64,000 nucleotides of DNA from Epiperipatus broadwayi. Its lineage: Eukaryota; Onychophora; Udeonychophora; Euonychophora; Peripatidae. The notes beneath the pieces were generated by a model. That model was not told the origin of the DNA and made no database searches. It was given only the letters and a program-made list of their open reading frames with translations. Of the stretch, positions 37,911 to 48,857 are shown in pieces. The stretch lies in assembly GCA_028023455.1 (NCBI GenBank), contig JAQFVV010000049.1:5197149-5261148 (forward strand). The letters are read 5' to 3'. The number at the start of each line of letters is the position of its first letter. Position 1 is the stretch's first letter. A program made the position numbers and the translations under genes.

Positions 37911-38404
37911 TAATTAAGAAAGTATAAAATTATTAAAAAAGAATAAAGTAAATTGATATTCTATTCAAAACAATATATTTTTATGTAATATTTATTTTAT
38001 TGTAATAATTTTTTTTAGTTTCATAAATAACTGTCTTATAATTTAATATTTTTAATGAACAGTCTAGACAATATGCAAATGTATTTTTATTTTTAGCTTT
38101 GTTTCTCAGATACCAAATCAATTTCTAAACTTTAATATAGGAAATCAAGAGGCAGTGATTAAAAATATCAATTTTAATTAATAAAATCAATTACATGATC
38201 AGGAGTTTAACAAGACACACACAGCAGAAGTATACACACATGGGAAGAATAGGAAAACTTGCTTGGCAGAGTTAATCCTTTCCTTTAATAACTACAAGTT
38301 TAATAATTTTAATTAATTTTATTTTTATGAAAGTAATGTATCCATAAATAAGTTTTAATTCAGGTGGAAAACTTTTAAGCTAAGTTTACTGTGAAGTCTG
38401 AAAT
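37911..38404. other. AT-rich spacer
   Basis: Nothing recognised. Confidence 0.5.
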
Positions 38405-38832
38405 CTACATTATTACATCTGATTGGCTGTATGTTAGCATGTTTAAGGTGCAGGTTTTGAAGGTTTAAGCCTTTCATGTTATTATAATATTATTTGCTTG
38501 CACTTAATAAATTTGATATATATCATTTCATTAGATTTAAAAATTGCTGCATAGTAAATTGAAAGATTTCATGTTGTTTATTTATATATAATATTTAGTG
38601 AATTAAATGTGAAAGTATTTTAAGTTTCACACTCATAGTTCAAAATGCTTGAGTCTGGCTTATTTATATATAAATTGAGGCATAGAAAAAGGTGGGTCCC
38701 ATCTTTTTCTGATAGTTCTGACTTGTGTTTCAGAATTAAGAGGTCCACGTGCAGTTATTATTACATCTCATTGGCTGTACATTAGCATGTTTAAGGCACA
38801 GGTTTTTAAGCCTTTCACATTATTATATTATT
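38405..38832 (+). repeat. Pair of about 80 bp direct repeats
   Basis: Copies at about 38408-38487 and 38757-38830 share ATTATTACATCTSATTGGCTG, TTAGCATGTTTAAGG and TTTAAGCCTTTCAYRTTATTA. The period is about 350 bp; the sequence between is unrelated. Possibly remains of a larger duplicated unit. Confidence 0.65.
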
Positions 38833-38852
38833 AAAAAAAATAAATAAAAGAC

Positions 38853-39017
38853 TAATCAATGGATGCCAGAAGGTTTGTGCATAAAATCCCTATCTAGTGC
38901 CTACTCATCCAATATTCCCACTAGATAGGAATTTTATGCACAGGCCTTCTGGCATCCATTGATTACTCCAGCTTGCACTGAGTGACACTACTGTATAGCG
39001 AATTTTGCCTGTTTTTA
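38853..39017. mobile_element. Foldback FB2, copy b (left end and centre missing)
   Basis: The left arm starts part-way in at AATCAATGGATGCCAGAAGG, and the right arm runs to TTTTGCCTGTTTTT. The two arms meet almost directly at 38935, leaving a tight hairpin of about 60 bp per side. Confidence 0.8.
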
Positions 39018-39274
39018 ATAACAGTTATGAGCAAGCATGAGGAATGGTGATCATGTGATTTTTTATACCAAGTTATACATGTTCAAGAATATAATTTAAA
39101 AAAAAGTTGTAAACAAATATGTTGACACCAAAAGTTACGTACATTTGTTCTCTTGAACATTTATAGCTTGTTAACTTTAAAAAAACATTAACAAATGGCT
39201 TCTAAATTGAATGTTAATTTTAAAGAGTTTAAATATATTTTTAATAAATTCTATTCACAGCATACCATGCAAAT

Positions 39275-39410
39275 GTTAACATGTGGTGAAGAGACATAAC
39301 ATGAGACAAAAAGATCATATGTTGTGAAAATTTAACCTGAGGTGAACAGATAACACATGGTTAAATTTATCATTATTTTTTGACATTTATTAACATGTGG
39401 TGATTTTTGG
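39275..39410 (+). repeat. Irregular AACATGTGGTGA-type motif repeats
   Basis: AACATGTGGTGA near 39277, AACCTGAGGTGA near 39332 and AACATGTGGTGA near 39391 occur at about 55 base spacing with decayed material between. Perhaps a worn minisatellite. Confidence 0.4.
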
Positions 39411-39499
39411 AATAATTTGGAATCTTTCATGGTTAGAACAGGATAAATCACTAAACATCACATGATCACTATTTCTTATGCTAGCACAAAACTGTTATT

Positions 39500-39903
39500 A
39501 AAACAGGCAAAACTTTCTCCATACAGTAGTGCCACTCAGTGCCATTCAGAGTAATCAGTGCATGCTAAAAGGCTTGTGCATAAAATCCCTATCTAGTGCC
39601 TACTCATCCAATATTCCCAGACTAGTATCTGGCTGGTGGTCTTCATCAGTGAATAGCTTTGGATCTGAGAGCACTGCACCTAGCTGGAGGGTTGCATTAG
39701 ATCGTAAGATCTAGGTACAGTGCTCTCAAATCCAAAGTCCAAAGCTCCTCACTGATGAAGGCCACAAACCAGAAAGTAGTCCGGGGATATTGGATGAGTA
39801 GGTACTAGATAGGGATTTTATGCACAAGCCTTCTGGCATCCATTGATTACTCTGGTTGGCACTGAGTGGCACTACTGTATGGAGAGTTTTGCCTGCTTTA
39901 ATT
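39500..39903. mobile_element. Foldback FB2, copy c (full length)
   Basis: About 400 bp. The left arm from AAAACAGGCAAAACTTTCTC to about 39680, the right arm from about 39705 to GAGAGTTTTGCCTGC. The arms pair along most of their length, including the inner block TCACTGATGAAGGCC with its complement in the other arm. The small loop near 39685-39710 contains GATCGTAAGATC. Open frames 39529-39714 (+) and 39726-40049 (-) are arm readings with no known family. Confidence 0.85.
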
Positions 39904-40329
39904 TCAGAACAGGATACAGTGGAATATTTTAAAAATTGCAGGATAATGCCTGCCTGAAAAATGTATGTTATAATGGGCATCATATGACAATTTATGTGCG
40001 AATGGAGATGAAATTGTATGTTTGGAAAGTATATGATTAGAACATCCAAAATGTTGGTTGTGATTGCATTGAAATTACTTTACAGCTAGTGTAGTTAGTT
40101 TAGATTAAAAACCAGTTTTAATTACAATTCTTTGTAGTTTTCTCTTTTTTTTATTTATCATTTTAATAAATAAACAAAAAAGTAAATATTGAATACAATA
40201 CTCAGCATTTTATTTATTCTATATGTTGTAAGACCGTAAAATTGAATTATTTAAAACAAAATGACTGGAAAACTCTGGCAGGCATACTGCCTTAAATACA
40301 AAAAATATTTTCATCTAGATATTTTTTCT
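39904..40329. other. AT-rich spacer
   Basis: Nothing recognised. Confidence 0.5.
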
Positions 40330-40770
40330 TATGCCAAAAAATAAGATAATTACTTAATTACCATTATTTAAAAACATTATCTTTTGTTTTGGTGAGAGAT
40401 ATAAAAAAGGAAAGAAAAAACTCTAATTTATTAAAACAAAATTTTATAACAAAAATGTAAAAACTTTTTTTTTCTTTTAAAAACCTGATACAAATAAAAT
40501 ATTGCCTATTTATAGCTTTTATCATGTTTAAAAGTTAAAATTACTTTTCAATAATTGACTAAAGAGAATTTTTTTTTCTTTCAGTAGTTTTTTTAAAGTT
40601 AAAACTGGTAAATAATTAAAATTACTGAAGAGAGAAAATAAAAGTAATTTTTATTTAATTTTATACTTTTTTCTCACTTTTACTAGCCATTGATAAATAT
40701 CCAACTTATTCAAACTATTTAAATAAAAATGTCTAGAATCTTTATATTATTATTTGGAAAAAAACTTTTA
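40330..40770 (+). repeat. Dispersed repeat, copy 1 (partner at 45333-45765)
   Basis: Shares with the partner TATGCCAAAAA, AATTACNATTATTT, TTTTGGTRAGAGMTA, then AAAACTNGTAAATAATTAAA, and ACTRGCCATT...AAAATGTCTAGAAT, in the same order and orientation. Differences are extensive. No coding content. Confidence 0.65.
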
Positions 40771-40997
40771 ATTAAATCAATTCTTATTACTATTAAAAAA
40801 AAATATAATGCTGTATTACTTTTAGCATTTCTCCATTAATTAAATACATTTTTAAATTTAAGAACCTTGCAATGTTTGACATGACCAAAGTTGGGTACTT
40901 CTTACAACATTATAGTACTTCTTCCATAAAATGATGAGACAAAGAAATGAAAATGAACATTTCTTTCTCATTACTTTAAATTTACATCTTAATTTTC

Positions 40998-41357
40998 TTA
41001 ATAGTATTGTACAGGGCTGTAGGGATGTTTAGATAAGACTTCCAATCTCTGAATTACTGGAAATTGATTTTTCTCATGGTTTAATTGCTTCTCTTGAGCC
41101 CAGCTATGATAGCGTAGTAGTGATCTATTCAGATTGTCTCTGTTCTTTGAACTACTATTATTCTTTCTTCTCATTCATGAATCCTCCTGAGGATTATATC
41201 TATTATTTCTTTCAACAGTTGTATTATTTATATTAGTTTGTTCTTTCATTTTTTGAAATTCTTATTTTGACAGTTCAAAAAGTGAAAATCTTTTTTTAAT
41301 CATTATTGGATTAATTGCCTCAGTAAACCCAGTATCAGCTTCATACATTTTATCATC
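40998..41357 (-). pseudogene. Decayed coding fragment, unknown family
   Basis: 120 codons on the minus strand with only two in-frame stops (at 41262-41264 and 41175-41177), in a region where chance would give many more. The start of the readable part is DDKMYEADTGFTEAINP, and the end part contains SLLRYHSWAQEKQLNHEK and VIQRLEVLSKHP, with a polar Asn/Arg-rich segment between. Further upstream (41390-41510) another minus-strand frame reads DIRDICSQLFQSHVSYLQLL, so a longer protein with frameshifts is likely. Gag-like proteins of retroelements have this sort of composition, but no motif proves it. Confidence 0.4.
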
Positions 41358-41499
41358 ACATGTAATCATCTAATTTGCTTTATGTGGCAAATTACACTTA
41401 GTAATTTTTTAGTGGTTGACCATCTGACAGAGCACCAATAATCAATAATTGCAAGTAAGATACATGACTTTGAAACAACTGAGAACAGATATCTCTGAT

Positions 41500-42400
41500 A
41501 TCTAATTTGTATATCTATTGATTCTGTATTTCTTTCATTACTCATACTTTAGGAATGTCATCTTATTTACTTCTTTCCATTCTTCATTATTTTTATTATT
41601 TTTAATTACTTTTGTTCATTTTCAATACTTTCATTCAATTGTATCAGTCTATTTATTTTCTGGCATAATTCCTTTGGTTCAACTACAAACTGATCTACTA
41701 TTTCAGCTTTCATTCAAAATATATCCTGCATTTGTTCACAACATCAACTATTTTCTTTTTTTAAACTTCCTTTATTTTCATAATAATTTTCTGAATATTT
41801 TCTTCTCTTTTCTGTTTAATTTTTTCCATTTTGCATAACATTTTTGATTGCTCTCTATTTTCGTGTCTTTTTTCTTATTGTTTTCCAATGTTTAAATAAT
41901 GTTTTGAATAGCTTTCTAATGATCTGGTTCATTATTTTATTATCTATTTGTTTTTTCTGATTTATATTCTCCATTTTAATCCACATCTTTAGATTTTAAT
42001 CTTTTATTTTTTAACAGCATTTCTTCTCTTTTCTGATTATTTTTTCCCATTCTCTTTAGCAGCATTTCAGTTTCTCCTGCTCCTTTTTATTATTGTGTTT
42101 TTTGTTGTTGATTCCTTTTTTTTCTCATTTATGTGAACATCTGAATTTTCAGATAGCTTTTATTTTGTTTAGAATATTATTATTATTTTTGCTCTTTTTT
42201 AATTTGTTCATTTTCTTCTACTTTCTTTTTATTTTCTTATTCTTTTTCTTCTGTTCATTTGCAATAATTGGACAAATATAGTCATCTCTTCTATTCTCTG
42301 TTTCTTTAGTTGATCATTTGATCTATTTACTAATCATGTTTTCTTCCACTTTTTTAATTTTGTTCTTATCAGCATGTAAGTATATATATATATGATCACT
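41500..42400 (-). other. T-rich tract; possible Lys/Glu-rich remnant on the minus strand
   Basis: The + strand is strongly pyrimidine-rich; the minus strand reads as Lys/Glu/Asn-rich coiled-coil-like pieces with frequent stops, directly upstream of the decayed fragment at 40998-41357. It may be its N-terminal part, or only compositional. Plus-strand open frames 41518-41838 and 42093-42281 (Phe/Leu-rich) are judged artefacts. Confidence 0.3.
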
Positions 42401-45332
42401 TTTAAACATAAAGAAATAGTGTTAAATTCCTTTTAAACTGGGAATATACAAATATGAGCTTTTCAAAATAATATCTCATAAGCTACACATCACTTCCCCA
42501 TCAGGCAACGTTACTATTATCTAATACTATTACTATTATTACTACTCCTATTGTGTCTTTCTTCAAATTTGTCAATATCTAAATTTATTGTTTATTTCCC
42601 CTTGCTTTATTCTCCAATTCTATCCTGTTCATGAGTGTGATTGATTTTTTAATCACTATATTTTTTATCACTGAGTTTCATTTTAAGTACATGTGCATCA
42701 TAAGACAAAATTCAGAAAACAAAACATTTTTCTGTAACCATTTTCCAGAGATCTTATTGAAATCTGCTAGAAGAATAAAGAATAGTATAAAGCAATCCCA
42801 GGATAGATATAGAATCCAACCACTGGACTATAAATACCCAATGCTGGATATACACAATAGATCTACCTTAATTTAGACATTAAAAGATACCTACAATTCT
42901 AAATAGAAATATTTATGTGTAAATCTTTGCAATGACTTGCTTCTTTTATCCATAGAGGCTGGTAACTCAAAACATTAAATTATTCCTTGTTCATTTTTTT
43001 TTGAGATTTAGAGGCTGGGCTTATGCCAAGACTACATTAACTGTCCATGATAAACAACTGAAAACATAAAACTTAAAAAAGGTTGGTATAGTATTGAGAT
43101 AGAACTCACCATGGAGCTGTATGAAAACATTGATTCTCAAGCTAATGACAAATTTTCAATCAATCATCAATACTGAATGTACAACAAAACAAATTCCAAC
43201 ATCCAAATACTCAATCCAATCTCCAAAACCTATGCTTTTATTTTCTATTCTATGTTGCATATGAACTCTTATATATACATTAATATCAATACTTTTATAA
43301 TTTAAAATCAAATTATAATTTAATCATCATCTAAACTCTTGTCATATACTTCTCTGTAATATATTTTCTAAAACTAATTCTACATTAAAATAACCAGGTT
43401 TTCTTTCTCAGATTTAATTATATTTGTGCTCAAGTTGTATGGCTAGTTTGTACAATGATCACCAGAACTTGATCATCATTATGCCCACCACTGGTTACCA
43501 TATGGCTAACATGCAAAGATAGCATAAACATCATCATCCTCGTTTAATTATTATCACTAATATATAACATTAAATATAAAATAAATAAATATAAGATATA
43601 AATATAAAGCTAATACATAAGTTAAGTATTTGAGGAGTATGAGACCTGTAAAAAACAAACAAGTAGTTAGAAGTTACACTAAAAATATTATAAACTACAT
43701 AACTCAAACTACAAGAATAAATAACTCAACAACTCATCTAGAAACCAGCAGTCATAATCTTGTCACAGGATCTTAAAAGAGGTACCATATACACACAATA
43801 ATTATCTAGACATTGCCAAATCTACTACTTATAACAAAAATAATGTTAGGATACTGACATATGTTGATCATTACAATACTCTGATCATATAATACCATGA
43901 GTTCACAAACTATCAACTGAATTTTCTCTAAAAAATTAAAATGTTCTAAATGAACCTTAAGGGTTGTCCCTATGTACTATCCAGAAATGTCCAAGCACAA
44001 AAATATATTCCACATATAAATAATTCAACCATTATTGTTGTATATAGTTAGCTCTAGATCAAAAAACTGTGATGTTGAAGAAATGAAATGTATATACATA
44101 TATATGTTTACTTTGTTTTAATTTAAATAGTTTTAATAATTGAAAAATCCCTAAAACAGTATGCTGCAAAAAATGATACTCACACACACTGCTTTTTAAA
44201 GAAAATATAGCTGGAGCAATAAAGATATTATAACTATTTATACACATATTTAATAAATTACTAATAAATTAATTTAAAAAAATATATAAAATATGATAAT
44301 TCAAACTTTAAATACATTTTTATCAACAAATATAATTTTATATAACTAATATAATTAATCTTTTTTTTTTTACTTTAATTAAATTAATCATTTTTTATTT
44401 TCAGTCATTTATTTTTGTTTCAACAACTAAACCTAGAAAACAACTTTTAACAATAAAATATAACAAAATTTTAATTTGATACTAACCCTTTTTATATGGA
44501 TAGAAAACCAAAATAAAGAAAAACATGTTTTAAAAAAAAAGATAAATTAATAAAATTATTTATTACCAATTATTATTTTATAAAAATATTTAACTATAAA
44601 TGGAGATATAATGTGCTCATTAAAATACCTTTTTAAACATGAATTTATTCTGGTTTTGAGACCTTTATTGTTACTTGAAATTTTCAGTTTCCTTTCTTGT
44701 TGGCTTCAATGGTAAGATTTTTTATTAGCATATATTTACAAGATAATGTACACAGTCAATTTATTTTTATTTTTGCAATAGAATACTTTCAGATTTATTC
44801 ACAGAATGAATTTCCAATTTTTCATTTTACTAATTTCCAATCAGGTTAATGTATAAAAGTGACAGTCATGCTCATAGATGGAGATAAGATTTCTTGCAAA
44901 TAAAGATATTCACTTTTTCCTTTACAATTTTCTAGTGACCATATTACATGGTGAGTCTGATGATTTTCAGGTTTTAATTAAATTTAACATATTGTTTTTC
45001 TCAAAGCCATGTTAGAACAACATATTTTTGTTACTTCTTAAATAGTCTGCTTCTGTTTTTTTCAAGAGCTGAATCCAGAAAGACTGCTACTGTTTTCTTC
45101 AATAGCTGTATTCTTCAGAAACGTAATAAAGAATTAATGTTTGTTCCAAAAAGGTGAGGTCTACTAATTTACTCTAATGTTAATATTATTTTGCAACAAT
45201 CCTGTATCCATCCATTCACTATTAACTTCTACTTGACCAAATTCATTACTGACCAATTGGGTTTATTTTACAAAAAAAAATATTTCCCTACCTTTTTAAC
45301 CAATAAAAAATTTACCTGCAGTTGGTTTTTTT
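42401..45332. other. AT-rich stretch without recognised genes
   Basis: No gene. The 81-codon frame at 42631-42876 has no family signature. A segment near 43434-43500 loosely resembles the reverse of 15330-15370 (GATCATCATYA, TTCTGGT). Confidence 0.45.
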
Positions 45333-45765
45333 CGTATGCCAAAAATAATATAATTATTTAATTACAATTATTTCAAAACCATTACCTTTAGTTTTGGTAA
45401 GAGCTAAAGAAAAAAGAGAGAATAAAGACTCTAATTCATTAAAACTTTTTAACAAAAACATTAAAATCTTTTTTTTAAAAAATCTGATAAAAATGAAATT
45501 TGTCCATTTGTTTATTTTATCACCTTTTAAAAAGTAAAATTACAATTTTTTAATAAATGATTAAAGATATTTTTTTCTTAGTACATTTTTTAAAGGTTAA
45601 AACTAGTAAATAATTAAAATTAAAAAAGACAGAGAATAAAATTAATTATTTATTTGATTTTATATATCTCTCTATCTTATACTGGCCATTTATAACAAAT
45701 TAAATATTCACCTTATTCATATTATTTTACAGAAAAATGTCTAGAATTTTCCTACTATCACTTTA
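45333..45765 (+). repeat. Dispersed repeat, copy 2 (partner at 40330-40770)
   Basis: Same-order blocks as the partner, from TATGCCAAAAATAATATAAT to AAAAATGTCTAGAATTTTCC, with many substitutions and small indels. Both copies are direct relative to each other, about 5 kb apart. Confidence 0.65.
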
Positions 45766-46041
45766 TTAAAAAAACATCATATTTCTTGGAATGTAAGATG
45801 CCTCAAATTTTAAATCCAGTAGGATTTTAAGCTCAAAAATTGGAAAAAAGAATTTTTAAATGATTTTATTGAAAAATAAGAAACATTTTTATTTACTTAA
45901 ATAAAAACTACTCAGAGGTTAAAATCTAAGCATAAGAAATGATGATCAAGTGATGTTTAGTGGTTTAAATAAAAACTAATATAAATACAATATTTTTACT
46001 TAATTTATTGCAAATATTCTTCAGACATACTTTCACTTTCG

Positions 46042-46152
46042 TCAAGAGTTGCTAGCCATGAGGTAAGAGCAGCGCCTTGCAATCAAGCAGTTGGTTTCAG
46101 ATGGTTGTTGCGGGTTCATGTCCCAGCCAATGCTATGACATATGGGAAAAAA
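46042..46152 (+). mobile_element. tRNA-derived SINE, copy 5 (plus strand)
   Basis: GTTGCTAGCCATGAGGTAAG (A box region), a CTTGCAATCAAG anticodon-arm region, TGCGGGTTCATGTCCCAGCC (B box), AATGCTATGACATATGGG and an A run. Perfect 14 bp target duplication ATACTTTCACTTTC at 46028-46041 and 46153-46166. Only member of the main family on this strand. Confidence 0.9.
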
Positions 46153-46166
46153 ATACTTTCACTTTC

Positions 46167-47194
46167 TGTATCTTTACTTTCAGAACATAAAGTCTTTTTT
46201 TTTCAATATTCCATTAGAGTATATAATGTGACATTTTAAGAATTTTTTTTTGATAATTTCTTTAGATATATCTTTCTAAGAATGTAAACCCCACCAAAAA
46301 TTATACATATATAGTATGTGTTACAAAGTCATTTTTAGTGTAATGTTACTAGAAATCTTTTTTCTTTTGATTAAAAATCTTTTTTAAATTGCATATTTAT
46401 AATTTGTCAGTTTATTAAAGTAAACAAAAGTTTTTTAAAAACCATTTTTTCTTTACTGAGGTGCTACTTTATGTACATGAATATCATAAGAATGAGGTGT
46501 AATTTTCTGGTGATCACATCCCACATTGAGATGTTTGACAAATGATAATGATGAAAATTGGTCTTTATATTTTGTGGGTCACAATTCAAATACTTTAGTT
46601 TGTAAATATTAGATTTATATATATATATATATTAATAGAAAGAGATATAGGATTAATTTCAGACTTTATTTTATTTTTTCAAACAGAGAATTAATCATGG
46701 AAAGGGATGCTAGCATCATTTTTTGATAGGCTATTTGCATTATTAATTCTTGGCTATTCTTTTAAAACAACTCTTATCTCACATTTCTGTTTACCTAACC
46801 CAATCTTTAAAATAAAACTGTTGGACTAGATAAACACTTTTATAAAAAACAGTATAATGAAGTAAATAATGTATTTTAAAAAATAAAGTTTATATCTGGC
46901 ACAAAAATTTTTTTAGTAAAATTTAATATTATGTAAAATAGTAATATAATAATTAATGTCGATTTTAAAACAAATTATATAAACATAACACTTAAAATCT
47001 ATACATCGACATCTCCAAGTGCCACAAATTACTAGAAAAATAACAATAGCTAAATATGCTATTAAAACTACTTTATCTTTTCACAAAAAGGAATGGATAT
47101 GCTACACTCGGGTCACAGAATATAAGTGTAGTTACAGAGATATTTAAACAGTAAAAAAAATAATCTTACAAATACATGCATATATATAATATTA
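46167..47194. other. AT-rich spacer
   Basis: Nothing recognised. Confidence 0.5.
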
Positions 47195-47482
47195 AAATCA
47201 ATATATATATATATTAAAATACAGTAAAATTCACATAACTTATAGTTATTTTATTAGAAGTACTTTCGACTATACATCTTGTAGTCTTTGTCAAATATAA
47301 AACGTTGAATAATCATAATGAGACATCATTTCACAATACCCATAGTTCAATTTAGTTTAGTTCTCCCACAATTTTGATCTTTAACATTTGGTGATTGCCG
47401 ATTCATTAAGGATTTGACGATTTTTTGAAATCAACCATAACTTCTTTTATTTTACGTTTAATGTGGGAACGTTCAATATATA
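47195..47482. mobile_element. Single arm of foldback family FB4
   Basis: From TATTAAAATACAGTAAAATT to ATTTTACGTTTAATGTGGGA it follows the left arm and centre of 32755-33180 (and the complement of its right arm), with no opposite arm. Either one arm was deleted or this is the ancestral non-palindromic unit. Confidence 0.7.
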
Positions 47483-48135
47483 TATTAACATGATGTCAAC
47501 ACAGATGTGATATTTCTCAATTGATTATTGAACAAAAAGTAATATCTTAACATGCTATTTACTTTAATCAGTGGAGAGAGATATCTGTGTACATTTCACA
47601 AAGATATTTAAAAGTAGGATAAGTATTATATTTAATATAGGAAATATTTATAGAGTATTAAAAATTACAAAAGAATGTATTCGTAGTTAAATTACACATT
47701 GATTAAGGCCTTTTAAAATATATATTTTTAAATTGTACAAAATATAAATTCCCATTTACTGTTTATACTCGTAGTCCGTGTACTATTCATGTGATACCAT
47801 TAGATGTTTCAAATGTAGTATACCTACTTCAAATTGATTCTCTTTCTTTACCATTTTTTGAAACTATTTTCTACTTATTCAGTATTCAATATTTCCTGAT
47901 TTAAAAAGCAATATTGTAGTCAACTGTTTTCTAAACTCACATTTTAGCAAACAATTATATTTTCTGTTATAGATTTCAACAATATACTTTATTGCACAAT
48001 AAGTAGATTACATATGGTATCACCAGAAAAAATACACTGATAAAATAGATTTACAGATTGTAAATGAGTTCATTTGTATATTTACAATCAAATGAATAGT
48101 CTTTGTTCTTAATTTTTTTGCCATCTGAAGCTTTG

Positions 48136-48363
48136 TTATAGCGTTGATCTTTGCTTGATCAGGGACCAAGTTGCTGCATATATGTCTGGGGATGTGATCA
48201 ATTTGTCCCTATTTTGTATCTGCATTAGCTTGTTTTGAAATGTTGAAGGGTGTCGTCTAGTGTTTTTCCCAATTAGAAATTTGCACCTGATGCACCACAG
48301 AGTATACAGTAGAAATGTTGCTGCTCTGATAGTGGGTACTGATTTGCCCTTATAAGCATCCAT
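48136..48363 (-). pseudogene. LINE C-terminal fragment
   Basis: 75 codons, including FLLYTLWCIRCKFLIGK followed by a basic region and FQNKLMQIQNRDKLITSPD, ending at TGA or TAA near 48136. The W-C-x2-C pattern and the polar tail resemble the end of LINE ORF2 proteins after the connection domain. It is contiguous with the inverted RT piece. The Met used as start lies almost on the inversion junction and is not a true start. Confidence 0.55.
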
Positions 48364-48365
48364 TA

Positions 48366-48570
48366 ATTGTTCAATTCTATGAGAAGATCAATCAAACATT
48401 TGAGGGGATCAACATACCTGCAACAGTGCAACAAGTGACATTTCTAGCTTACATGGATAATATCACAGTCTGCCTGGCTTCCAAAAAAACAGATACCTAA
48501 GCTACAAAAAATAATCGATAATTATTCAATAGAATGTGGGCTTAAAATTAATACAACAAAAACATCAGCC
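48366..48570 (+). pseudogene. Inverted LINE reverse transcriptase palm fragment
   Basis: Reads QFYEKINQTFEGINIP, then VTFLAYMDNITVCLAS, where AYMDN stands in the place of the catalytic AYADD (second Asp to Asn). After a stop and a +1 shift near 48480 it continues IIDNYSIECGLKINTTKTSA, the usual helix and GLKIN-KT block after motif C; a further GFPFYITK piece follows near 48638. Catalytic residues are lost. The minus-strand frame 48565-48801 is a shadow. Confidence 0.72.
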
Positions 48571-48715
48571 TAATCCATATACACAGGAAGGCAGTGTGAA
48601 TCCATATACAAAAGAAAGCCAAGCCCATTCCTGGGGTTTCCATTTTATATTACAAAGTTTAATTGGATATCGTTTTCTGTGAAGTTTCTGTAAAGCTACA
48701 TGGCAAAAAACCATA

Positions 48716-48857
48716 AAACACAACAATTCTATGTGTTTGTGGTTGTTTGTACATTTAATGCTTTGTAAAATCGGATTAAGCAAAAAAAAAACCCACAACA
48801 ATTCTCTGTGTTTGTGCTTGCTTGTACATTCAATGCTTTATAAAATCAGATTAATGA
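48716..48857 (+). repeat. Tandem duplication, unit about 75 bp
   Basis: CACAACAATTCTATGTGTTT...ATTTAATGCTTTGTAAAATC and CACAACAATTCTCTGTGTTT...ATTCAATGCTTTATAAAATC, separated by an A run at 48781-48790. Confidence 0.85.

Larger units (their letters stand above)
48110..48720 (-). mobile_element. LINE fragment with internal inversion (twin-priming type)
   Basis: The C-terminal part is on the minus strand (48136-48365) and the RT palm part on the plus strand (48366 to about 48700), meeting head to head near 48365. In element order the palm precedes the C-terminus, and its low-coordinate end is at the junction: exactly the arrangement made when a LINE insertion is primed twice. The family differs from the LINE at 1-3045 and is judged non-LTR from the RT pattern. 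Confidence 0.7.

Noticed and set aside
41518-41838. 106-codon Phe/Leu-rich membrane-like protein on the plus strand
   Set aside because: The reading arises from a T-rich strand; the minus strand looks more coding-like.
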